Positions 11,261 through 20,910 of a stretch of DNA of 64,000 bases are shown here, one piece after another (positions within the stretch are counted from its first letter, which is position 1; each line of letters opens with the position of its first letter). This stretch comes from Tenodera sinensis. Lineage: Eukaryota; Arthropoda; Insecta; Mantodea; Mantidae. Under the pieces are notes generated by a model, which saw nothing but the letters and a program-made list of their open reading frames with translations, was not told the DNA's origin and searched no databases. Location: NCBI GenBank assembly GCA_030765045.1, contig CM060965.1, positions 150,298,374 through 150,362,373 on the forward strand, written 5' to 3'. A program made the position numbers and the translations under genes.

Positions 11261-12544
11261 ATACTCCCGCCCCCATCTGACAACACGCACTCGCCATTCT
11301 GGAAAGGAACAGACTGATATTGTATGAGAAGTATCATATTAGGAAGGACACACCTTACACCGCCCGGTCATTGTACAGGTCACTGTGAAAGCACTGGCAC
11401 CAAACACTGTCACTACAAATCACTGGCCACTGTCACATCAGAGAGCACAATTCTGTTTTTCCAGGACGGGAGAGACGATGCACAGCTCGTTGGGCGTACC
11501 GATCCCTCGTTGTTCCAGAGAAATTAACAAATTCTGGGTTTGAGCCTGTGGATGCCCTCTCGTTGCAATCAGGCGTTGAGAAAGTCCAAAACCCAAAACG
11601 TGGGCCACATACAAGCCCCTTCATATTCCATCGTCACCTCCCTGGCCTCCAGAAATCTCCATTGCGGACCTTACTGCTGCAGTAACACTCCAGATAGATG
11701 GTAACAGCCAGGCTTAACATTACACAATGCCAAACTGCGGTGGTTAGGTGCTTTCTGGACAGGTTACGAACAGGAGCTGGCGAGGCTGTAACACGGAACA
11801 AACCCAACAGAAAGGGAACAAAACGCAGGCTTCAAATAGGCTGCTGCCCCAAAATAACATCTCAGGGTAGATCAAACTGAATGAATGACAGTATTTTTAC
11901 AGAACTGTGGATGACATCAAATACATAAATAGCAGAAAATTAAAAAAAATTGAATCAATTTATAATCAACAAACGTGATAACATACCCTAAACTGTTTAA
12001 TAAACATAACAAAATAAGAACAATTTAAACGAACTTGAATAACATTAAATATAATTTCTTCCAAATGACAATTTAAAACAAGCTAAACAATATATATATA
12101 TATATAAACAATATATATAAACAATATATATATACAAGTTAAACAAAATAAACAAGGCCTTGTATAAATAAATGCGCATAAAACAAAATCCCTACTGGCC
12201 AGACAACACAAGAGTACAAACACGAAATACACATAATTACTACACAAGACACACACCGCAAGCACGCAGCAAACATCCCACAAATACTCCCCAAACATAC
12301 CACACCAAACACCTCACACCGCTTCCATACAAAGACACACGAAAACAAATCTACACAATGCCGACTCCACACGCCCGGCAGAAACTAACTACAGGGGCGC
12401 CGTAGAGGTATACAGCCCGGCGCACACATGGCACGCTCCAACATAAACAAACACCCACATTCAAAACAAAACACTTTATTCACAACATAAACATACAGGA
12501 GTAAACAAAGGAAACCCATACACATACGGAAAACAGATACCAAA
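11261..12544 (-). other. 3' untranslated region of the gypsy element
   Basis: This 1.28-kb region lies between the pol stop and the 3' LTR. It contains an AT tract (TATATA runs at 12090-12135) and a stretch rich in CACTGTCAC-like words near 11380-11440. There is no reading frame with envelope features such as a signal peptide, furin site or membrane anchor. Short frames on either strand are judged non-coding. Confidence 0.7.
11264..11277 (-). promoter_or_regulatory. Polypurine tract of the gypsy element
   Basis: On the minus strand GATGGGGGCGGGAG lies three bases before the 3' LTR. A purine-rich run in this position primes plus-strand DNA synthesis in LTR elements. One C interrupts it. Confidence 0.75.
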
Positions 12545-15500
12545 CTACTGGAAGGGTTTCAATTGTGAGACGTGAGCTCTCCTTTCTTGGCCCGTGCGGA
12601 GGTCCCTTAAGCGCACAGAAACATTTTTGAAGATACTTATAATCTCGTACGGCCCTACGTATCTAGGAGCCAACTTCGCTGCATAAGCATTTTGCTTAGA
12701 AGATTGAGTGTACAGCTTACACAGTACTTTCTGGCCAACGGCATAAGGTGAAGGCCGTTTATTTTCATCATACCGCTTCTTTACCTGGGCAAGTGACTTC
12801 TTCAAATTCCGAAAAGCGGCCTTCCATACTCTACATATTTCCTCGCGAGTAATATTCTGGGGAAGCAAATCGTCCAAACGCCAAAGGTTAGACAGCGGAG
12901 AGTTAGGTATATAGGCTAACATTAGCTGATGAGGGGTAACGCCATGTGATTCGTGTCGAGCCGAATTAAACGCCAACTGCAACCGAGACAAATTAGTGTC
13001 CCACTTAGTATGATTATCATGATGAAAGGCTATTAATGCTGATTTGAGGTTCCTGTTAAATCTTTCGGCATGGGAAGGACGGGGGTAATAAGGGGTGGTA
13101 GTTATGGTTTTAATGCCCCAACTAAAACAGAAATTTCTAAAGGCGAAAGAAGTAAATTGAGTGGCGTTGTCTGTCACCAGATAACGAGGGGCTCCAAAGG
13201 CCGCAAATACTAAAGAGAGAACCTTGACTACCCCTCGTGTATTCGCTTTCGGTAAGGCCGACATCCATACAAACTTACTAAACGAATCTACTACGACTAA
13301 TGCATACGTATTCCCCTGGACTGAACGAGGAAAAGGACCGACAAAATCCACAAATAATTTTTCCAGGGGTCTACTTGCCACCTCCGATGCTAAACCTTTC
13401 CATACTGTACATTGCGCCGGTTTCGCCATTGCACAAAGCTGACACTGTCTAACTCGGGAGGCAATTTCTTTATTCATGCCCGGCCACACAAAATATTCCC
13501 GAATCTTGTCTTTGGTCTTGGCTATTCCCAAATGCCCGCCTACAGGAGATGAATGGAAATATTCAAACACCATGGAAATTAAGGCCCGTGGCAAAACAAC
13601 CTTGTTCTTGCCGTCGAAGGTAGCCTGGGTCATCAAAACACCCTCCTTCAAACAATAAGGGGTAACAACCTCGCCAGCCTCAAGCCGATCAATAAGGGCC
13701 TGCAGATCCGGATCTTTCCTCTGATGTGTGTGCAAACCCTCGAACAACTCCGGAAATTCACAGACGGCTAAAACATTTTCCTTTCCGCATTTACATTCTC
13801 TTGGTTCTTCGAATACTCTCGTTAAGGCATCAGCCACACAATTTTCTGAACTACGTATATGTATCGGGACAAACTTAAAAGCTGAAATGCGTACGCCCCA
13901 ACGCGCTAACCTGCCTGTAGATCGCGGTGAGGCCAACGACCACGTTAGCGCCTGGTTATCGCACTCAAGAGTAAACTCAACATGCTCCAGATATTCGCGG
14001 TATTTTTCTAAGCCAAATACCACAGCCAAAGTTTCAAGTTCGTAAACTGAATACTTCCGCTCGGCTGGAGTGAGGGTACGTGAACTATACCCAATAACCC
14101 TACGCCCCATAGGAAAATCCTGAAGTAACACAGCAGCCACCGATCCCCTGCTTGCATCGGTCTGAAGGATAAATCTACGTGAAAAATCAGGGAAAGCCAA
14201 CACCGGGGGATTCATTATGGCCTGTTTAAGGTCTTCAAAGGCCTGCTGCTGTTCCTCACCCCACTTAAACGGCGTTCCCTTCCGCCGAAGACGGTTCAGT
14301 GGTTCCGCCCGCGCTGCAAAATGCGGAATAAACTTGCTGAAAAAGTTCACCATCCCCACGTACCTGGCCAATGCCTTTACGGTTTTAGGGGGAGGAAAGT
14401 TACGTAGAACTTTGGTCCGCTCCGGATCAATCGTTATCCCAGCCGGAGATACAATATGACCTAAGAAAGAAATCTGTCCCGCAGCAAAGTTACACTTCTC
14501 TTTGCGCAAGGTAAGGCCTGCGCGCTCGAGCCGGTCAAAGACCTCCGCTAAATGTTGGCAATGGGTTTCAAAGTCGGGCGAGTAGACAACCACGTCATCT
14601 AGATAGTGATACACATATTTAAACTTGATGTCCGAAAATATTTCGTCTAATAACCGCGACAACACCTGAGCTCCAGTAGCAAGTCCGAAGGGTACTCGTT
14701 GAAATTCATAAAGCCTCCATGGGACAGCAAAAGCCGTTAGTGGCTTAGAGGACTCCGATAAGGGCACTTGGTAGTAGGCGCTATTCAAATCCAAACTAGT
14801 AAATACTTTGGCACCCGCAAAATAATGCGCTGCCGAATTTAGATGTGGCATTGGTTGGGCCTCGATCTTTATCTTTTTATTCAAGTGCCGGTAGTCCACC
14901 ACTACCCTGAAATCGTCCTCGCCCTTAGGGACCAGAAATACTGGACTACTATAAGCAGACGTGGACGGCCTGATCACTCCCTTTCGTAACATTTCGTCGA
15001 TCTTTTTACGAAGAATAGCCATTTTAGGTGGGGTGACACGATAGGGTGGTAACTTCACAGGGGTGTCGTCTGTTAGTTGTATATCATACTCCACCAAATT
15101 TGTTACTCCTAAACGGTCAGCAAACAATGACCCATGGTTCGCGCAGAGTTGTTCCAGCGAACGGCCCTGCTCTTCTGTCAAATGGGGGAAAGCATTGCTG
15201 ACGTCGCATATATGGTGACGTAGCCCGCCACTCTCCTCCAAAGGTGGTTTGTTGATGTCTTGACCGCACTGAAATGCAAGTCGTTCGGAAGGGTCAAATG
15301 CAAAGGTGATTTCCCCATCCCGAAAATCAAGCCTTAGGCCGACTCTAGTCATAAAGTCCGAGCCCAAAATCAGTTGAAATGGCAGGTCCGGTAGGAGATA
15401 GAAATAGTGTTTCCACGTAAAACGCGAAATACGTATGGTCAACAGAACCTTGGCATTCACCTGAAATTTATGACCATTTACAGACACGCACCCAACGCTA

Positions 15501-15706
15501 CACTGCCGCGGTTTGCCCGAGAATTTAGTAAGATAGCTATAATAAAACTCCTCGTGTACCAAAGAGCAGGAACTCCCCGAGTCCAAGAGAGCGATTAACT
15601 GTCGTTTCCCAACAGTCACCTGTACTGTCGGCTTCAAATTAAAGGGCTTGGCTATTATCCGACGGAATATCCGACAACAGGCAGAAATTCCGCAAGGAGC
15701 TCGTTG
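12545..15706 (-). CDS. Pol polyprotein: protease, reverse transcriptase, RNase H, integrase
   Basis: This frame is open from just after the gag UGA (15707-15709) to a TAG at 12545. The first possible non-AUG start is a TTG at 15637; residues below count from there. Protease: LLDSGSS at 17-23 (DSG active site) and ILGSDF near 90-95. Reverse transcriptase: SLDLNSAY at 281-288 and the catalytic YLDD box at 345-348. RNase H: TDASRG (Asp494), the YELE box (533-535), CDN (Asp560) and ADALTR (Asp603). Integrase: zinc site His695, His702, Cys732, Cys735; catalytic Asp764, Asp823 and Glu858, with 34 residues between the last two; a GPY-type C-terminal motif at 991-998 (RYVGPYEI). All key residues are present, so the enzyme set looks intact. 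Expression as a Gag-Pol fusion by UGA readthrough is inferred from the shared frame, because no AUG or overlapping frame precedes the protease. Confidence 0.95.
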   Translation of the reverse strand, partial: QRAPCGISACCRIFRRIIAKPFNLKPTVQVTVGKRQLIALLDSGSSCSLVHEEFYYSYLTKFSGKPRQCSVGCVSVNGHKFQVNAKVLLTIRISRFTWKHYFYLLPDLPFQLILGSDFMTRVGLRLDFRDGEITFAFDPSERLAFQCGQDINKPPLEESGGLRHHICDVSNAFPHLTEEQGRSLEQLCANHGSLFADRLGVTNLVEYDIQLTDDTPVKLPPYRVTPPKMAILRKKIDEMLRKGVIRPSTSAYSSPVFLVPKGEDDFRVVVDYRHLNKKIKIEAQPMPHLNSAAHYFAGAKVFTSLDLNSAYYQVPLSESSKPLTAFAVPWRLYEFQRVPFGLATGAQVLSRLLDEIFSDIKFKYVYHYLDDVVVYSPDFETHCQHLAEVFDRLERAGLTLRKEKCNFAAGQISFLGHIVSPAGITIDPERTKVLRNFPPPKTVKALARYVGMVNFFSKFIPHFAARAEPLNRLRRKGTPFKWGEEQQQAFEDLKQAIMNPPVLAFPDFSRRFILQTDASRGSVAAVLLQDFPMGRRVIGYSSRTLTPAERKYSVYELETLAVVFGLEKYREYLEHVEFTLECDNQALTWSLASPRSTGRLARWGVRISAFKFVPIHIRSSENCVADALTRVFEEPRECKCGKENVLAVCEFPELFEGLHTHQRKDPDLQALIDRLEAGEVVTPYCLKEGVLMTQATFDGKNKVVLPRALISMVFEYFHSSPVGGHLGIAKTKDKIREYFVWPGMNKEIASRVRQCQLCAMAKPAQCTVWKGLASEVASRPLEKLFVDFVGPFPRSVQGNTYALVVVDSFSKFVWMSALPKANTRGVVKVLSLVFAAFGAPRYLVTDNATQFTSFAFRNFCFSWGIKTITTTPYYPRPSHAERFNRNLKSALIAFHHDNHTKWDTNLSRLQLAFNSARHESHGVTPHQLMLAYIPNSPLSNLWRLDDLLPQNITREEICRVWKAAFRNLKKSLAQVKKRYDENKRPSPYAVGQKVLCKLYTQSSKQNAYAAKLAPRYVGPYEIISIFKNVSVRLRDLRTGQERRAHVSQLKPFQ

Positions 15707-15709
15707 TCA
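15707..15709 (-). promoter_or_regulatory. In-frame UGA between gag and pol (candidate readthrough site)
   Basis: Gag (starting 16921) and Pol occupy the same frame, since the offset 16921-15706 is a whole number of codons. They are separated only by TGA, read on the minus strand as GAT TGA CAA CGA. A stop followed by C is generally leaky, and CAA after the stop resembles known readthrough contexts. Many gypsy elements instead use frameshifting or a single fused frame. A chance stop mutation in a fused frame is the alternative. Confidence 0.6.
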
Positions 15710-16921
15710 ATCTTGGCGCCTTTGACCATCTACCCCCACGGGCAGTAAAACGCCACCACGCTTCCTGGCCACCGTGCATTGTCTAACCAAATGCTCAGGA
15801 GAACCACATCTAAAACAAGACCCTGGCGAGCGAAAACTATCTCGAGCCAAATCTCCTCGGTTAGTCTGCCGCGGCTCAAATCGAACACCATGCAGAGGCA
15901 CTTGCAATGATTCGCGGTTTCGTGCCGCATTTGACGCCTCATACTCTGCCAAGATCGGCAATAGCCCCTCTAAATCTTTAAACGTAGCAGGACAAGAGCT
16001 AAATACCAAAAGAGAACGTACCTCCGGGGTCAACCCCGTAATAATGACGTCACAGATCTGCCGTTCGCTATCTGGCAACCGTAGTATACGCGCAAACAAC
16101 TTAACCCTGCTAATGTACTCGAAGAAAGGCTCTCCTGATCCCTGGGGTTTCAAATAATGACCTTGAATTAATGTATGTAGCTCCCGACGAGGAACGAAAC
16201 ACTTCAATACACTGTCATGTAATTCAGAGACTGGATCAACACATCCCTTAATACGCCCAATTATACTGCGCACCGCGTCACCCCCTTTTGACATCACTAC
16301 TTCAAGCAGCTGCAAACCGGGAACTTCGCATAATTCAGCGCAATCCTTAGCTCTTACCAGGAACTTCAGAAATTCAAGAGCTGTAAGAACATCAACAACC
16401 TTAAAGACTTGATAAGGTTCAACCAACTGTTGTAAGGGATGAAGTAACTTTAGCGGTTTAAAGGCCGACATTTGAGACGTCACAGTTGGTGTGACAGTAG
16501 TCGACTCGGCCCGATCCCCTTTCTGAGCAAGCACTTCTAAATATCTCCTAAACTGCCCCTTCAGCTCGGCTAAGTCAACCCCGAACTTAACCTTAGGACA
16601 ATATTTTTGGAAATATTCAATCCGCTGCACATAATGCAAGATCCTGGCTGTCAAACGCCTCACCTGCGCTTTCGAAAACCCCGAGATATTACTCAACTCG
16701 GAGAACAACTCTTCAAATTCCAGCCGTGCGGCCTCACATAATGACGGTGATTCAGTTACCAATAAATGTTTGTCCGGCAACACAACATAATCGTTATCCT
16801 TCACGCCACGAAGTGCGTCTAATAGGGCCGGAACGTCTGCCGACGACAAATCATCACGTCCACGAATCCCCAACTCAAATAGTATTTCGTTCTTACGCAA
16901 CAGCTGAAAGTCACTCGACAT
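15707..16921 (-). CDS. Gag structural protein with one CCHC zinc knuckle
   Basis: A 404-residue protein starting at an ATG (16921), about 60 bases downstream of the primer site. The C-terminal part holds a zinc knuckle of the form CX2CX4HX4C (Cys369, Cys372, His377, Cys382), which binds RNA in retroviral and gypsy nucleocapsids. The middle (about 210-335) has the helical, Leu-rich character of a gypsy capsid, including the LHTLIQGHYLKPQG and GEPFFEYISRVKLFARIL stretches. The last 20 residues are basic. The stop is TGA followed by CAA, and pol continues in the same frame. By family knowledge Gag assembles the cytoplasmic virus-like particle in which reverse transcription occurs. No disabling mutation was seen. 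Confidence 0.92.
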   Translation of the reverse strand: MSSDFQLLRKNEILFELGIRGRDDLSSADVPALLDALRGVKDNDYVVLPDKHLLVTESPSLCEAARLEFEELFSELSNISGFSKAQVRRLTARILHYVQRIEYFQKYCPKVKFGVDLAELKGQFRRYLEVLAQKGDRAESTTVTPTVTSQMSAFKPLKLLHPLQQLVEPYQVFKVVDVLTALEFLKFLVRAKDCAELCEVPGLQLLEVVMSKGGDAVRSIIGRIKGCVDPVSELHDSVLKCFVPRRELHTLIQGHYLKPQGSGEPFFEYISRVKLFARILRLPDSERQICDVIITGLTPEVRSLLVFSSCPATFKDLEGLLPILAEYEASNAARNRESLQVPLHGVRFEPRQTNRGDLARDSFRSPGSCFRCGSPEHLVRQCTVARKRGGVLLPVGVDGQRRQD

Positions 16922-16980
16922 GGTTAATCAAAACAATAACCCAATGCTCAATTTAACTGCCCCACTCGACCATAAGATAA

Positions 16981-16996
16981 CCATGCTCTGCTACCA
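16981..16996 (-). promoter_or_regulatory. Primer binding site, initiator tRNA-Met type
   Basis: Reading the minus strand, the 5' LTR is followed by AAA and then TGGTAGCAGAGCATGG. This is complementary to the 3' end of eukaryotic initiator tRNA-Met (expected TGGTAGCAGAGGATGG) with one mismatch. The next bases, TT and TC, also match. The tRNA identity rests on remembered family sequence, not on a search. Confidence 0.8.
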
Positions 16997-16999
16997 TTT

Positions 17000-17432
17000 T
17001 GAACCATAGGGGCTTAGGTACAATCGTGAAAAAAGGGGGGGGAGGAACTGAAAAGAAGAGAGCACTAAAAATTCCGAGAACTACAACCTTTATGGATCAA
17101 TAATTTATACAGAAATGGAAGTCGAAACACAACAGAAATACAGGTAAAACAAACCAATTTGCATAACCCCCAGTCAATTCCCTCTCAAGCGAGGAGTCGG
17201 GCAGTCTTCTGCCTATCTGAAAGCCTAAATGTTTCGCGTGGACCCTGAGCCCTAGTTAAAGCCAAACAACTTACCCCGCACGGCGCGAAAGGAGCACTCC
17301 GACTGCCGTCTCCTTTCACTGTCAGACCGAGAGGCAACCCATAGGAAGACACTAGCGCAACCCAGCGGGGAAAGCGAGAGTTGCGAAACAAAGGAGGTGC
17401 CTCCATAAAACAAAATAAGTGCGATCAGCACA
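17000..17432 (-). repeat. 5' LTR of the gypsy element (433 bp)
   Basis: The same sequence as 10827-11260 apart from one fewer G in the G run. It begins TGAACC and ends AGCACA on the plus strand, with TTGT (17433-17436) outside. It should carry the promoter for the minus-strand transcript. Confidence 0.95.
17103..17112 (-). promoter_or_regulatory. TATA-like element in the 5' LTR
   Basis: On the minus strand the LTR reads CTGTATAAAT here, about 100 bp before its inner end. It is the only good TATA-box match I noticed in the LTR and would place transcription initiation shortly downstream. The same motif recurs in the 3' LTR near 10931-10940. Confidence 0.45.
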
Positions 17433-17734
17433 TTGTAAAATATTATGGAGGTTGCCTAATTATATAAATGAAGATTAATTAAAAGATTACATGCTAAGTG
17501 TGGCAAAAATACTCCACATTATTATAAAACCTAACTTAAATAAATTTCAAACATATTATAGTATCCACTATAAGGTTTATTTTCATACTAGGCCAGCTTA
17601 CAAGCAGTTTGCCTGTTGTAATGGTTGCCTTTAAAATCTTGCCACATGAATAGCCGAGTTTGGCTACCACAATATTGTAGATGGCATGTTTATTCCTTAT
17701 TAATCATCAGTCGTTTGTAATAGTTTTAAATACC

Positions 17735-19389
<1,655 letters not shown>

Positions 19390-19465
19390 GGCGACTTACA
19401 AGACAGCGGGCTTACAAGACCAAAGCCAAAGGTCGACGGCTTCTGGTCTGAAACCTCGAGTCGAA

Positions 19466-20910
19466 ATGGCTCGCAAAGGCGCCGCCCTAGAGGAGGTCCG
19501 GTCCTCTGTGAGTAGCCGGAGGGCAACCGCGCTAACTGCCGATGATGGATAACAGCCATCCACTTCATCTATCATATCCATCTCTCCTGGAGCAGTGGAG
19601 CCCCTTAGGAAACGCACCAGGACTGATGCACATAAGCGTAAGAGCCCAATTCCACGCCATTTGCCTTTAGCAGAACTAGAGAGCCTGGGTTCATCTTCCC
19701 GACCCTGACTGCGAGTCTGATATGGAACTGGGGGAGTTTGCGGTGGTGGAAAACCTTAAAAGTGGACGAAAGTCCCCAAATCTGTCGCAACAAACACACA
19801 TTGTTAACTCAACCCTAACCAAAAGGGGCCCATGGCTTCCGCCAATCATAGCGGACGTTTTCCCAAACCACGTCCGAGTCATGCGCCTATTGACTGCCCG
19901 CCTCAAAGAAACTTTCGATGCAAAATGTAAGCCAAAAGCTGTGCATTTACTAACCCACAGCATGGCTGATTTCGAAACTGCAAAGTTGGTACTACGAGAA
20001 CTGAACATCACGTTCTACTCGTATTCCACAACGCCCTCATGTAAAACGTCGGGTAATCAGAGGCCTAGGCTCTGAGTGTACTCCAGACGAAATAAAAACT
20101 GCATTAGTTGAACAACATGGGATAACCGTCATCTCAGTGGCACAGCTCAAGAAAACTGTAAGCACCGAGGGTGGACCTAACAAAGTGCTAATGCCATTAT
20201 GTCTGGTCGTGCTTGATCAGGTGCGTGACTAAAAAGCTCAGCCAATTGACACTGTGTGCAAGCTCATCTTTACTGTCGTAAAAGTTGAACGCTTTTACGG
20301 CAGAGAGGGACCAGGGCAGTGATATAGATGCATGGGTTTCAACCACTCCACCATGATGTGTGAGCGAAAGCTGACATGTTTGCGGTGTGCTGGGAACCAT
20401 TTGCTGAAGAACAGCACAAAGCCCAGAGACGAGTGCAAGTGTGCTACGGTACACGCGTAACTGTGTACAAAGGATGCTCGACCAGAAAAAAGATCACTGA
20501 GAGCCGTCGTAAGAGCCGTTCTGTTTAATCCGAGGTCCGCCCAGGGATGTCCTTCGCTTCTGGCTTAAATAAGGCAGAAAGAACTCTACATCAAGCAGAA
20601 AAAGAGGCAGCTACACATGCCATTGCTTCCTCATCATCAGAAGCTCTGTCACCATCTCCAGGTCCAACGAAAAAAGCCACAGCGCCCAAATCCCCTGCAC
20701 CAAAGCAACACAGGAAGAGGAGGAACAGGAGACATAACAAGGCGAGCAAATCTTCTGCTCCCAATGTAGTTTTGGAGCCACAAGTTCCTGAATTATCTAC
20801 AGATCCATTTGTAGAGGTGGAGCCAATACCCATGGATGGTGATATACCCTCCATCCAAGCTACACCACTGCCTAACACGGCGATGACCTCCTCCGCTGCC
20901 ACCAACTTCT
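19466..20910 (+). pseudogene. Jockey-type ORF1 (Gag-like RNA-binding protein), broken
   Basis: A likely start is ATG at 19466 (MARKGAALEEVRSS). The frame is broken by a stop soon after and resumes at 19722. The piece at 19722-20075 has PPIIADVF and LLTHSMADFETAKLVLRELN, followed in another frame by VIRGLGSECTPDEIKTALVE. The latter is the typical domain preceding the zinc knuckles of Jockey ORF1 proteins. Around 20325-20445 two knuckle-like stretches are readable: RCMGFNHSTMMC, where the first Cys pair is damaged, and CLRCAGNHLLKNST. The C-terminal part (20547-20910) is Pro/Ser/Lys-rich, beginning MSFASGLNKAE. Such proteins coat LINE RNA and shuttle it to the nucleus. Multiple frameshifts make it non-functional. 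Confidence 0.75.

Larger units (their letters stand above)
10827..17432 (-). mobile_element. Complete Ty3/gypsy LTR retrotransposon, 6.6 kb, recent insertion
   Basis: The element runs on the minus strand: 5' LTR 17000-17432, primer site 16981-16996, gag 16921-15707, pol 15706-12545, a 1.28-kb untranslated region, polypurine tract about 11264-11277, 3' LTR 10827-11260. Both LTRs begin TG and end CA. TTGT at 10823-10826 and 17433-17436 is the 4-bp target duplication. By eye the two LTRs differ only in the length of one G run (9 versus 8). The order protease, reverse transcriptase, RNase H, integrase is that of Ty3/gypsy, and no envelope gene was seen. The near-identical LTRs and open frames indicate a very recent insertion. 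The sole interruption is a UGA between gag and pol in the same frame. No clade within Ty3/gypsy is assigned. Confidence 0.95.

Noticed and set aside
11261..12544. Envelope gene downstream of pol
   Set aside because: No signal peptide, cleavage site or transmembrane frame is present; only short frames in AT- or AC-rich sequence.
15774..16157. 127-codon plus-strand frame over gag
   Set aside because: It is the antisense shadow of an intact Gag gene with a zinc knuckle on the other strand.
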